From DRKI01 sp011051875 (lineage in GTDB: Bacteria > Desulfobacterota > Desulfobulbia > Desulfobulbales > Desulfobulbaceae), in assembly GCA_026990385.1 (NCBI GenBank), contig JALXDL010000037.1, forward strand, positions 9,264-73,263: DNA of 64,000 nt, written 5' to 3'. Below, in pieces: positions 7,731 through 15,830 of the stretch. Each line of letters begins with the position of its first letter. Within the stretch, counting starts at the first letter, position 1. Made by a program: the position numbers and the translations under genes. The notes under the pieces are model-generated. The model was not told the DNA's origin and did no database searches. It saw only the letters and a list, made by a program, of their open reading frames with translations.

Positions 7731-8165
7731 CAATTCTATAGTTATGAGATTTCGAGCCCAAGCACGCTGCCCATTTCCACCTTTAAAATAAACTGTCCCA
7801 TCTTGGCTAATTGATGAAATAATATACTTTTTTTCTGACACATCATTCTTTTTTCTGACACGCACTCCAGGCTTTAATTGTTGTTCCTTAATTACATTGA
7901 AGTTTAATTGTGTCAAAATATCATCAATAACAGCATCCCCAACGATTCTGCTCATTCTCGATATATCAATGCCAAATTTTTTTGCCAATTTAATCTGTTT
8001 TTCAGTTGGAGAACCAAGATCTTCATTACCCCAAAAATATTTTTGGATATGTTCTTCAATTTTTGCCGCTGCTACGCTGACAGTATCATTTTTGACATCA
8101 ATTCCATTTTTTTTACAAAATAATATTTGGCTCGATGATGTCTTTTTTATATCTGGGAATTGCAT
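7725..8165 (-). CDS. Cassette-encoded protein of unknown function
   Basis: This 146-residue soluble, lysine-rich protein is not one I recognise. The middle (SPTEKQIKLAKKFGIDISRM) looks helical. The C-terminal 45 residues (GVRVRKKNDV..ISQDGTVYFKGGNGQRAWARNL) resemble a small beta-barrel or SH3-like nucleic-acid-binding domain. It follows the GIY-YIG gene by only four bases and would share its transcript and cassette, so a joint function such as nuclease plus accessory or immunity factor is plausible but unproven. Its stop codon overlaps the attC core at 7724-7730. Confidence 0.6.
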   Translation of the reverse strand: MQFPDIKKTSSSQILFCKKNGIDVKNDTVSVAAAKIEEHIQKYFWGNEDLGSPTEKQIKLAKKFGIDISRMSRIVGDAVIDDILTQLNFNVIKEQQLKPGVRVRKKNDVSEKKYIISSISQDGTVYFKGGNGQRAWARNLITIELA

Positions 8166-8169
8166 AATA

Positions 8170-8745
8170 TTATTCTGATATCGCTACATGTTTCTTTTTT
8201 TCATTCCGTTTAATTTTTCCTTCTTTCATCAATATGCCAAGAATACTATAACTCAAATAGTCTTTAGAGCCTCCACCATAGTCGGATTGCAGCCCTAGGT
8301 ACTTAGCTGCATCAGAATTTTTTATTCCTTCAGGGTTTGCCTTTGCAAGTTCCATTACCGCAGACTTGATAAGTTCAAGTCCCATTTGTGCTTTCTCATA
8401 ACATCCATCTGGAACATTAATCTTTACACGTTTGCTAATATTATTTGGGTTTGGACGAATCTTATTTGTTAGCAAACCACCATATTTTCTAATTCCAAAA
8501 GCTGCAATAAGTTCTGCCTCAAGTTTTAACGCCTGTTCTTCTGTAAGATTATCTGCGAGAACAGTATGAATCAGCTTCAAACCAGATTCATTTATCTCCT
8601 TTATGACCTCTCCTTTTTCGGAATCATCAATCTTAATCTGATGTTCCCATGCTCTATTTCCCGTCCCCTTACCAATATAAAACGGCTTTGCGGGTTTTTG
8701 GCGTGGATCTTTCAACGCATATACATAAAAAGGATTCCGTGGCAT
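8170..8745 (-). CDS. GIY-YIG nuclease family protein with C-terminal winged-helix-like domain
   Basis: The first 100 residues of this 191-residue protein carry a GIY-YIG fold of the LEM-3-like type: FYVYALKDP, then PFYIGKGTGNRAWEH, then an acidic AELIAAFG segment that would supply the metal-binding glutamate. Residues about 140-185 (KNSDAAKYLGLQSDYGGGSKDYLSYSILGILMKEGKIKR) read like a winged helix for DNA binding, but I would quote it only as a resemblance. Such proteins cleave DNA in restriction, repair or homing. It is the first gene of a two-gene cassette starting 13 bases after an attC core. Confidence 0.75.
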   Translation of the reverse strand: MPRNPFYVYALKDPRQKPAKPFYIGKGTGNRAWEHQIKIDDSEKGEVIKEINESGLKLIHTVLADNLTEEQALKLEAELIAAFGIRKYGGLLTNKIRPNPNNISKRVKINVPDGCYEKAQMGLELIKSAVMELAKANPEGIKNSDAAKYLGLQSDYGGGSKDYLSYSILGILMKEGKIKRNEKKKHVAISE

Positions 8746-8758
8746 ATCAATTTACCAG

Positions 8759-8889
8759 GCATAACGACCAAGCTCAGGGGCAAGCGAAATTTACAGAAAG
8801 GAGCTTTGCAATACCTGAGGCGTTGGCAACAATGATGGACTTCGAAAAACCGCCGTGCCAGCTTGTCCCATGCAGCGATTTATTATAAC
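8759..8889 (-). repeat. Integron attC-like site (about 131 bp)
   Basis: It reads, in gene direction, from a degenerate TTATAAT core next to the stop of the gene ending at 8892, then AAATCGCTGC. It ends at CCTGAGCTTGGTCGTTATGC (8778-8759). That right end closely matches the classical attC 3' consensus (CTKANCTCVRRCGTT). The next gene starts 13 bases later. The R'' core has AAT instead of AAC, so the site may be decaying. Confidence 0.7.
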
Positions 8890-8891
8890 TT

Positions 8892-9356
8892 TTACTGCTT
8901 TATCAATTCCTTCCGAAGCAGTCTTTTGTAATATGCAACATCAAGGTATATACAAGTTGAGGTAATTATAATAGCAATAGAAGAAAACATAATGCCATGT
9001 TCTGCACCTGCCAAAATGTTTCCTGTTTTAATGTAGGATAATACCCCTATCGTTACCCCAATAACAACAGAACTTATTGTAGTTAGATAATACTCTGGCC
9101 AGTAGTGATTGTAGTGCAGTAAGGTTTCATTTTGGTTTCGTTCAATCCTGAAAGATACGATTGGGTAAGGACCTAGCCAAGGTCCACCAAATATCCTTGC
9201 TATTCGAAATACTTTGCATTTTATAAAGTCAGAACTTTCTTCCAGTACTGAAATTCGGTTATATTTTTTCAAAGACTGTTTAATCAAACTAACAGAAATA
9301 AATTTATCACCAAATTTTATTGTTCCTGATTCAGATATAACTATTGAGTTGGACAT
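8892..9356 (-). CDS. Cassette-encoded small membrane protein
   Basis: This 154-residue protein begins with about 85 residues of soluble, beta-rich sequence (ISESGTIKFGDKFISVSLI..FGGPWLGPY). Two hydrophobic helices follow near residues 92-112 and 118-140, with a basic C-terminus. I do not recognise the family. It is AT-rich and in the same orientation as the other cassette genes. The gap to the upstream gene is 57 bases and contains only a degenerate attC-like pattern, so the two may share one cassette. Confidence 0.6.
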   Translation of the reverse strand: MSNSIVISESGTIKFGDKFISVSLIKQSLKKYNRISVLEESSDFIKCKVFRIARIFGGPWLGPYPIVSFRIERNQNETLLHYNHYWPEYYLTTISSVVIGVTIGVLSYIKTGNILAGAEHGIMFSSIAIIITSTCIYLDVAYYKRLLRKELIKQ

Positions 9357-9413
9357 ATTTTTTTACGGTTATGGCATTTAAGCTCAGAAAGGTCGGGTCA
9401 ATTGCGCTTGTTG

Positions 9414-10091
9414 TTATAACTTTAGTAACGCTGTATCCTCATTTTTATACAAATTTAGAAAATAGTTTAATTCACGTATTTTCTCAACAGGAGAAGGGAT
9501 TAAAGATGCAATAGAATATATGAAAAATCCCAAAATTATACCAAAAAATGAAATAATTGCTAATGATGCAGGTGATGCTGACCTCAATAATGAAACTATC
9601 AGTGCAATTATAACAGCTATCGTAAATCCACTAAATCTTTTCGCATAAAGACCACTAACATTTTCCATTTCCTCCCTAGAGGAAAGTATTTCAAGCAATA
9701 TTTTTATGTTCTCTGGAACAATATTTTCTTTTATTAGTTTGTGTCTAAATTTTAGATATCTTATTTCTTGGTGACGATAATTTTCTGGAGGGATTTGGCT
9801 CAAGTCATGTTTGCTATAAAATTTCTCTTTATAAATATTTTTTGCTTTATGACCAGCCAGCAGAAAAATAATTTCAAAAAAGACAACACCAGCAAGCCAT
9901 AGGTTTTTATTGCCTGGAAGATCGAAAAGTTGGGTGCTTACGACTGCAACAACAAGCATTACAAAAAAAAATGCCGACACAATTAGAACAATTTTATGCA
10001 TCCAAGAAACTGAACTGTAAATGTCACTCATTATTCTTGTTCGTTTACAGTCTTCCATATAAGATTTCCACACAATATTCCATTGAGTCAT
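9414..10091 (-). CDS. Cassette-encoded membrane protein with four helices
   Basis: This 225-residue protein has hydrophobic helices near residues 33-55, 66-80, 152-172 and 176-195. A charged loop between the second and third pairs includes NYRHQEIRYLKFRHKLIKE. The arrangement recalls SLATT-type or other two-hairpin effector membrane proteins, but this is only an impression. ATG at 10091 is chosen because AAGGA lies 7 bases upstream; the TTG three bases before it is less likely. It is the first gene of the island in transcription order. Confidence 0.65.
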   Translation of the reverse strand: MTQWNIVWKSYMEDCKRTRIMSDIYSSVSWMHKIVLIVSAFFFVMLVVAVVSTQLFDLPGNKNLWLAGVVFFEIIFLLAGHKAKNIYKEKFYSKHDLSQIPPENYRHQEIRYLKFRHKLIKENIVPENIKILLEILSSREEMENVSGLYAKRFSGFTIAVIIALIVSLLRSASPASLAIISFFGIILGFFIYSIASLIPSPVEKIRELNYFLNLYKNEDTALLKL

Positions 10092-10276
10092 CAAAGGTTC
10101 CTTTTTAGTTATAACAATAGATTAATCTGATCTGAATAACATCATCCCAGAATCCAGGAATGACGAGGCAAGCTGATTTTACAACTGGATAACATGAGAA
10201 AATGCTGTGGTATACGGATTCTCGATATCGCTACAATTTCATACCATACAACAGGTTCTATGTTTTCATGTTTACT

Positions 10277-10302
10277 TTGACAGTATGACTTGATTCTGTC
10301 AA
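10277..10302. repeat. Inverted repeat upstream of the cassette genes
   Basis: TTGACAG (10277-10283) and CTGTCAA (10296-10302) are perfect complements separated by 12 bases. They lie about 190 bases before the first cassette gene. It could be an operator for a dimeric regulator or part of the array's attachment region. TTGACA inside it also resembles a -35 box on both strands. Confidence 0.4.
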
Positions 10303-10395
10303 GCTGCAACATCATAGAAAAATAGCATTTCAGCAGGATACGCTCTGGCGCAACGATTTTTCATAAACTGATAATCTACGTTCAGGAAGTGTAAA

Positions 10396-10415
10396 GCGTA
10401 ACGGAGGTGTTACGC
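10396..10415. repeat. Short palindrome at the right edge of the island
   Basis: GCGTAAC and GTTACGC (7-bp perfect arms, GGAGGT between) stand at the boundary where AT-rich island DNA meets the GC-rich backbone. The arms look like a shrunken pair of integron core sites (xxxTAAC..GTTAxxx). The element is too short to call an attC. Confidence 0.4.
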
Positions 10416-10783
10416 TCAGGGCCGGTTCGCTGGTCTCGCGCAGGAGAGCAGGCTCTCCACTTCATGCGAGTTGCTCTGGGGGGATCCTGGAAGAGAAAAG
10501 AGCTGGTCTGCCGGCTGATTCCGTCGCTCTGCCCGTTGACGTCGTTACCGGAGAGCGGTGAGGGCCACTGTCGCAAGGGCGAAGGCAAATTGTCCATGGG
10601 TCTGCTCTTGCCAGGAAGGGGGCCGGTTTCGAGGCTGGTAACGATCACCTACCGGTGTGCCCGCAGGGATCTTTGGCGGGGTGGGCGTTTTTTTGTCGTG
10701 GTGGCGTCGGCCGGCCGTGGACTGGGAGGGCCAGGGCCTGGTCTCCTGCGGGCTGCTGGTTTTTTCCGTGGCAGATCGTGCGC

Positions 10784-11821
10784 TCAGACAAAGATGCGGC
10801 GCTGGCGCCGGAGGATGAACCAGATGATCACCGGGCTGCCAATGAGGGCGGTCACCGCGTTCAGGGGGAGCACCGTGGCCTGGCCCGGGAGCTGGGCAAT
10901 GAGGTCCGCCACCAGGGCGGTCAGGCCGCCGAGCAAGGCGGTGACCGGCAGGAGACGGCGGTGGTCCGAGGTTCCGGCAACCACCCGGGCCAGGTGGGGC
11001 ACGGCGATGCCGATGAAACCGACCGGTCCGCAATAGGCGGTGACGCCGCCGACCAGGAGGGCGGTGAGCGCGATCACCACCAGGCGGGTGGCGAGATAGT
11101 CAAGCCCCATGGATCGGGCATAGTCCTCGCCCAGGAGTAGCCCGTTGAGGGGCTTGCCCACCAGCAGGGAGGCTGCGCAGGTCACGAGCAGGACCGGCAG
11201 GAAGACGTGCATCTCCTGCCAGGTGACATTGGCAAAGCTGCCAAAGGTCCAGGCAAGGTACGCCTGCACCATCTCCGGCCTGCTGAAGTGGATGAGCACC
11301 GAGACCACGCTGGAGAGGGCAAATCCGCCCAGGATGCCGATGATGAGCAGGGTCATCACGTCGCGCACCCAGCGGGCCGCGACCAGGATCGCCAGCAGGA
11401 CCAGGAAGGCGCCCAGGGCCGAGGCCGCCACCAGCAGCATGTTGCCGCCCAGGCCCAGCCCCTCGATGAGCCGGGCGCCGCGCTGGCTGATGGCCGTGCC
11501 CAGCACCACCAGGGCCACGCCCATGGAGGCGCCCGAGCTGATCCCCAGGACCGACGGCCCGGCCAGGGGATTGCGGAACAGGGTCTGCATCATGAGGCCG
11601 CTCAGCGACAGGGCGGCGCCGGCGGTGCAGGCGGCAATGGCCTTGGGCAGGCGAAAGACCATGACAATGGTCTCCCAGCTCCCCTTGACCGCGCCGTGGC
11701 CGAGCAGGATGGACAACACCTGGTCCGGCGGGATGGACACCGTGCCCAGGGCCAGGTCAAGGAGAAAGGCAGTCCCGGTCAAGACCAGGATGATCGGCAG
11801 CAGCAGGCCCCACCGTTTCAT
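10784..11821 (-). CDS. btuC: FecCD/BtuC-type ABC transporter permease
   Basis: This 345-residue inner-membrane protein has about ten hydrophobic helices and the FecCD family signatures: LRLPKAIAA-like MVFRLPKAIAAC near residue 50, GLMMQTLFRNPLAGPSVLGISSGA near 75-98, and GPVGFIGIAVPHLAR near 268. It would form the channel for a corrinoid (or siderophore) delivered by the binding protein encoded immediately upstream, whose stop overlaps its ATG (ATGA at 11821-11818). It is the last gene of the operon. The substrate is inferred from the cobalamin riboswitch and the CbiZ/CbiR neighbours. Confidence 0.85.
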   Translation of the reverse strand: MKRWGLLLPIILVLTGTAFLLDLALGTVSIPPDQVLSILLGHGAVKGSWETIVMVFRLPKAIAACTAGAALSLSGLMMQTLFRNPLAGPSVLGISSGASMGVALVVLGTAISQRGARLIEGLGLGGNMLLVAASALGAFLVLLAILVAARWVRDVMTLLIIGILGGFALSSVVSVLIHFSRPEMVQAYLAWTFGSFANVTWQEMHVFLPVLLVTCAASLLVGKPLNGLLLGEDYARSMGLDYLATRLVVIALTALLVGGVTAYCGPVGFIGIAVPHLARVVAGTSDHRRLLPVTALLGGLTALVADLIAQLPGQATVLPLNAVTALIGSPVIIWFILRRQRRIFV

Positions 11822-12954
11822 TGCAGTTTCCGGTAGTAGTAGAGTTGATGGTCGGGCAGCAGGTCAGGATGAAAGATCCTGATCAGGTCGGCCAGGATCA
11901 CGTCCGGCCGGACCATGCCCGATTCCCAGTAGTCGTTGGCGCCGGCGGCGTTGACCCGCTGGTCGCGGTTGTACAGGCGGCCGGTCCGGACGGAGCGGAA
12001 ATCCGCCATGCGCGGCGCGGCGCGGAGTGCCTGGGCCAGGGAGCTCCAGATGCCGGTGTTGACCCAGAACGCGGCATCCACTCCCCGGTCATAGACCTTC
12101 TCGATGGCCATGGGCAGGGAACCGGTGCCCCGCAGGTCCTTCCAGATATAGTCGGCCCCGGCATCGGCCAGGAAACGGGCCATGAAACTGTCTCCCCTGG
12201 GCACGTACCAGCGGCCGGAAAAGGGGGTGTTGGTGAGCACGGTGGGCCGGTGGCGCACGGCGCGGGTCAGGGCGGCAAGGCGCAGGTACCGGCTCTCCAT
12301 GGCCGAAAAGATCCGCTTCGCCTCCGCCCCCTTGTCAAAGAACAGGGCCACGAACTTCAGCCATTCGGCCCGGCCCAGGGGATGAGGCTCCATGTATTCG
12401 GCGTCAATGGCCACCTTGAGCCCGGCCTCCAGCAGCTTGGGATAGGCGTCCCGGAAGGTGCCGGTGCCAAAGGCCAGGACCAGGTCGGGCTTCAGGTCGA
12501 GGACGGTCTCCACCTGCAGGTTCGGCCCCCGGCCCACAGCCCTGATCCTTCCCTCGGCAAAGGCCCTGCGGACCGACGGGGTATAGACCCGGTCCGGGGT
12601 GGAAAACCCCTTCAGCCGGTCCACCAGTCCCAGGACATCGAGAAAGGCGAGATGGGTGGTGGAGAGCGATACCAGCCGCCTGACCGGGGTCTCCACCACC
12701 TGGCAGTCGTCATAACCCGCCGGTGTCGGGGTGCCCCGGGGCTTGAGCAGGTAACGAAACCCGCCCTTTGCGCCGGGCCAGGGATCGGTGACCGTGACCA
12801 GGGTCACGCCGTCCCGGTAGCTGACTGAAAAACCGTGCGCATAGCGGACAGTGACCCGCCCGTCCCGCGCCCCGGCGGCTGCCCCGCACCCCGGCGCCAG
12901 GAGCAGGAAGCCGCAGCCAACGACCAGGATGAAAAAAAGAATCCGTCTTACCAC
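11818..12954 (-). CDS. btuF: BtuF/FecB-like periplasmic binding protein of an ABC transporter
   Basis: This 378-residue exported protein has a hydrophobic signal (residues 4-25, with GCGAAAG suggesting possible lipidation or signal peptidase I cleavage). A helical-backbone type III binding domain follows: RRLVSLSTTHLAFLDVLGLVDRLKGFS, NLQVETVLDLKPDLVLAFGTG, and a C-terminal VNAAGANDYWE. It should bind the imported corrinoid in the periplasm and hand it to the permease. The N-terminal 70 residues before the binding fold are longer than in E. coli BtuF. The start is a GTG at 12954 overlapping the end of the preceding gene. Ligand identity is inferred from context. Confidence 0.82.
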   Translation of the reverse strand: MVRRILFFILVVGCGFLLLAPGCGAAAGARDGRVTVRYAHGFSVSYRDGVTLVTVTDPWPGAKGGFRYLLKPRGTPTPAGYDDCQVVETPVRRLVSLSTTHLAFLDVLGLVDRLKGFSTPDRVYTPSVRRAFAEGRIRAVGRGPNLQVETVLDLKPDLVLAFGTGTFRDAYPKLLEAGLKVAIDAEYMEPHPLGRAEWLKFVALFFDKGAEAKRIFSAMESRYLRLAALTRAVRHRPTVLTNTPFSGRWYVPRGDSFMARFLADAGADYIWKDLRGTGSLPMAIEKVYDRGVDAAFWVNTGIWSSLAQALRAAPRMADFRSVRTGRLYNRDQRVNAAGANDYWESGMVRPDVILADLIRIFHPDLLPDHQLYYYRKLQ

Positions 12955-13931
12955 AGGACATCCTCCAGCGCTTTTTTCTGGATCGCGATCTTTTCCCGCC
13001 AGGCCGCCTTTTCCCGGAAGGTGAACTCAAACACCACGTCCTCCGGCTCCACCAGGTCAAAGAGGGCGCCAATGGCCGGATCGGTGAACGGTTCATGGGG
13101 GTCGATCCGGTTGACGTGCCGCCTGGCCGCGGCCAGCCGCTGCCAGAAGTCTTTGCCTGCGGCCGGGGCGGCGGCGGTCCTGCTCTCCCTGATATAGTCG
13201 CCGCTCAGGCCGCAGGTAAGATGGATGGCGCGTATTTCCCGGGTCAGCGCTCCCAGCTCCGCCACCGCCTTGAGCAGGTAGCGGACCGCATCCGCCTCGC
13301 GGGTGAAGCCCTGCCGGCTGTGGAGCAGGTGGGCCGTATCGAGCACGATACCGCAATGGTCGTGGTGAATCCGCCGCCGCAGGTAGTCGTACTCGGCAGG
13401 ATCGTGCAGCCTGAAACTCCCGGGCCACCAGAGGTTCTCAAAAAGCAGCAGGCCCCGGTAGCTGCTTACCGCCAGCGCACCATTGAGAATCTCGCTGCAG
13501 ATATCCAGGGTCTGCCGCCAGTGCCAGGGAAAATTCCAGTCATGGATATGGGCAAGGTCACACTGCACCGGGTGAAAGACCACGTAGCGGCAGCCGAGCC
13601 TGTGCGCCAGCTCGAACTGGGCACCGTACGCCCTGACGAGGCACTCCGGGTCGGTGCCGCCGTAGAAGCGGCGGACATTGTCCATGCTGCCGAACAGCGC
13701 CAGCAGCTCCTGCTCCCGGCCCTGCCAGAAGGCCTGCAGGAAGACGAAGAACCGGAGGTGCAGGCCGTGGATCAGCGGCCGCGGGATGCGGTCAAAGGGA
13801 TACGCTCCCACGGGCAGCAGTTCCAGGCCGTCAAATCCCTGCCCGCGGACAAAGGCGGCGATCTGCCGCCAGTCGTCATCAAAGAGCTCCGGCTCGCCGG
13901 GATGGGTGGAAAAGTTGAGCAGTTTCCTCAT
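12948..13931 (-). CDS. cbiR: TIM-barrel protein resembling the cobamide-remodelling phosphodiesterase CbiR
   Basis: This 327-residue protein has the xylose-isomerase/AP-endonuclease fold: FDGLELLP near residue 35, HGLHLRFF near 54, VVFHPVQCDLAHIH near 125, LLFENLWWPGS near 165, IVLDTAHLLHS near 200, and a final EFTFREKAAW. These are the His, Glu and Asp positions that bind metals in the fold. CbiR hydrolyses the nucleotide-loop phosphodiester of cobamides so the lower ligand can be swapped. The identification depends on the fold plus its place directly after cbiZ (ATGA overlap at 13931-13928) in a riboswitch-linked corrinoid operon. A sugar isomerase or endonuclease IV relative is the alternative. 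Confidence 0.7.
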   Translation of the reverse strand: MRKLLNFSTHPGEPELFDDDWRQIAAFVRGQGFDGLELLPVGAYPFDRIPRPLIHGLHLRFFVFLQAFWQGREQELLALFGSMDNVRRFYGGTDPECLVRAYGAQFELAHRLGCRYVVFHPVQCDLAHIHDWNFPWHWRQTLDICSEILNGALAVSSYRGLLLFENLWWPGSFRLHDPAEYDYLRRRIHHDHCGIVLDTAHLLHSRQGFTREADAVRYLLKAVAELGALTREIRAIHLTCGLSGDYIRESRTAAAPAAGKDFWQRLAAARRHVNRIDPHEPFTDPAIGALFDLVEPEDVVFEFTFREKAAWREKIAIQKKALEDVLW

Positions 13932-15085
13932 GCCCCGTCCGCCCACTTGTCGGCAAACCCCAGGGCCATGGCCCGGTGGCAGAGGGCGAGAAAGCGCCGG
14001 TTGTCCGCGTGCGATGCGGCCCCGGCCAGGGCATCGCGATAGGAGGCCGCCAGGTCGTAACGGCCGGACAGGGCGCAGGCGAGCTGGGCCGCGGCCGCGG
14101 CCATGATATCCTGCCGGCAGGATGAAGGCAGGATGCCCCAGGCGATCTTGTCGCGCAGGTGGACCATGGCCGCCACCGCCGCCACCACCAGGGGATCGCG
14201 GATAATGACATCGATATTCTCCTTCAGGACCTCGGCCGTCTCCCCTTCCAGGTGGTCGGCGATCCCCTGCCGCAGGGACTGCCGCGAGCAGCCGAACCGC
14301 TCCAGGTGGATCCGGGCCGAGCACTGGCCCATGGGCGTCAGCCTGTTCTGCTTTGCCAGGGCCTCCTTGACCCCGGCAAGGACCACCCGGCCGATCAGCT
14401 CGCCCAGCTTGCTGTGCTTGCCCGCCCAGCCGAGCCTGAAACCGTCCCGGTCCGGGGCGGCGACAATGATCTGGTCGGTGCCGGTGCCGGTGGCCAGGCC
14501 GTCGGAGTAGCGGGAGTTGACGGCCAGTTCCTGCAGGGCCGCGGTCTTGGCCTCGGTGGCGGTGATGATGGACCTGGTCAGGGCCGCCTCGGTGAGGGGC
14601 TGGCCGATGAAGAGCATGATGTTGATGGTGCCCGGCGCCGGTTCCCCGGCCGCTGCCTGCGGCCGGTCCAGGCGGATGAAACCGTCCGCGGTCTCGTGGA
14701 CCGAGGCCGGATCGCCGGCCCGGCCCGCATTGGTCTCCACGCCGCCGGTGATCACGGCCCCGACCTCCAGGTCCTGGAAGCTCTCGCGGACAAAGGCGGC
14801 GTGGTGCATGTTGGCCGCCGTGCCCATGGTGGCGCACTGTTCCGGCGGCAGGCCGTGCGGGGCGCAGATCTCCCGCCGGTAGCGTTCCGGGTCGCGCAGG
14901 GCGAGCCTGCGGCCGTGGTTGCACGGCTCGCAGCTCTGGTGGTTGAGCACATAGCCGAGCCCCCGCCGCATGCCGCCGGCAACCCGGCAGGTGGAGAGGA
15001 CCAGGTGCGGCTCCAGGAATCTGCCATAGATGATCTTCCCGGCCCGGTGGATGGCAACGCCGTCATAGAAGGTGGTGATATACAT
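13928..15085 (-). CDS. cbiZ: Adenosylcobinamide amidohydrolase CbiZ
   Basis: This 385-residue protein shows the CbiZ signatures: LSTCRVAGGMRRGLGYVLN near residue 30-48, AVITGGVETNAGRAGDP near 135, GTINIMLF near 170, the helix TATEAKTAALQEL, and ATGTGTDQIIVAAP. CbiZ cuts the amide bond holding the aminopropanol arm of adenosylcobinamide, releasing adenosylcobyric acid for rebuilding with a preferred lower ligand. About 150 C-terminal residues beyond the core domain are of unclear role. ATG at 15085 is chosen because MYITTFYDGVAIH begins the conserved domain. It follows the ABC-2 permease by 7 bases. Confidence 0.85.
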   Translation of the reverse strand: MYITTFYDGVAIHRAGKIIYGRFLEPHLVLSTCRVAGGMRRGLGYVLNHQSCEPCNHGRRLALRDPERYRREICAPHGLPPEQCATMGTAANMHHAAFVRESFQDLEVGAVITGGVETNAGRAGDPASVHETADGFIRLDRPQAAAGEPAPGTINIMLFIGQPLTEAALTRSIITATEAKTAALQELAVNSRYSDGLATGTGTDQIIVAAPDRDGFRLGWAGKHSKLGELIGRVVLAGVKEALAKQNRLTPMGQCSARIHLERFGCSRQSLRQGIADHLEGETAEVLKENIDVIIRDPLVVAAVAAMVHLRDKIAWGILPSSCRQDIMAAAAAQLACALSGRYDLAASYRDALAGAASHADNRRFLALCHRAMALGFADKWADGA

Positions 15086-15092
15086 CGCGGAG

Positions 15093-15830
15093 CTAATCCC
15101 TTGCCTTGTTGACACAGTAATAGGCCATGCCGAAGAAGACGACGCCGATGACGGCAAGCAGGACCAGGGACATCACGTGAACCGGCCTGCCCAGGGCCGC
15201 CGCCCGGATGGCGGTGGAGGCGTGGGTGAGCGGCAGCAGGCCGAGGATCTTCTGCAGCCAGACCGGCAGCCGGTCCAGGGGGAAAAAGGTGCCCCCCAGG
15301 AAGGCCATGGGCGTGATGACGAAGTTGGTGAGCAGGCTCTGGTCGGCATGGTTCCGCACCACCATGGCCAGGGCCACGGCAAGGGAGGCGAAGAGAAAAC
15401 AGTTGAGCAGGATGGTCAGCCAGAAGATCGGCGGGTAGTGCAGCCTGACACCGAACAGGTATCCCAGGCCCAGGGTGATGCAGATGCTCATCAGGGCGCG
15501 GCTGATCCCGGCCATGACCTCGCCGGCCACGTAACTGGCATTGCTGATGGGCGCGGCCTGGAACTCGTCGAATATATGCCAGTAAAAACGGGCCACGTTG
15601 ATGTCCGTGGAGATGGCAAAGGCCTGGGTCATGCTGCTCATGGCCACCAGGCCGGGGAGGAGAAAATCCAGGTAGCGGGTGCCGTCAAAGCGGAGTTCGC
15701 CGCCCATGGCATAGCCGAAGGTCAGCAGGTAGAGAAGCGGCGAGACGGCCTGGCCCGCGGCCTGGCGCTTGAAGCGCCGCTTCAGGATAAGCATCTCCCG
15801 ACGATAGACTGCCAGGCATCCGGTGATCAT
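15093..15830 (-). CDS. ABC-2 type transporter permease
   Basis: This 245-residue membrane protein has six hydrophobic segments and the ABC-2 motif region VITPMAFLGGTFFPLDRLPVWLQ around residues 165-190, as in NodJ/DrrB-type exporters. It pairs with the ATPase encoded just upstream (ATGA overlap at 15830-15827). ABC-2 systems generally export hydrophobic or polymeric compounds. Its presence inside a corrinoid import and salvage operon is unexpected. What it moves (a cleaved corrinoid, a chelator, a lower-ligand base) cannot be told from sequence. Confidence 0.85.
   Translation of the reverse strand: MITGCLAVYRREMLILKRRFKRQAAGQAVSPLLYLLTFGYAMGGELRFDGTRYLDFLLPGLVAMSSMTQAFAISTDINVARFYWHIFDEFQAAPISNASYVAGEVMAGISRALMSICITLGLGYLFGVRLHYPPIFWLTILLNCFLFASLAVALAMVVRNHADQSLLTNFVITPMAFLGGTFFPLDRLPVWLQKILGLLPLTHASTAIRAAALGRPVHVMSLVLLAVIGVVFFGMAYYCVNKARD

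Larger units (their letters stand above)
10092..10783. other. Non-coding stretch between cassette island and cobamide operon
   Basis: About 690 bases with no supported gene. It contains GTTATAAC (10108-10115), which could be a core site, and the two inverted repeats listed separately. Composition returns from AT-rich to GC-rich near 10400. An 88-codon minus-strand frame at 10382-10648 has no ribosome site or recognisable sequence. I looked for a second cobalamin riboswitch here and could not find its conserved boxes. Confidence 0.5.

Noticed and set aside
9357..9413. A third attC site between the two membrane-protein genes
   Set aside because: A TATAAC core overlaps the upstream stop and AAGCTCAG words are present, but no GTTRRRY-like core exists on the required strand before the next gene. 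At best a decayed site.
6963..10091. Prophage remnant
   Set aside because: No integrase, capsid, tail, lysis or repressor gene; gene sizes, single orientation and attC-like spacers fit cassettes better.
10382..10648. 88-codon minus-strand frame downstream of btuC
   Set aside because: No ribosome site, no family resemblance, and composition typical of random GC-rich DNA.
10420..10783. Possible second cobalamin riboswitch near the end of the operon
   Set aside because: Isolated look-alike words (GGGCCACTGTCGC, GGTCTGCCGG) are present but not in the right order or strand to form the aptamer.
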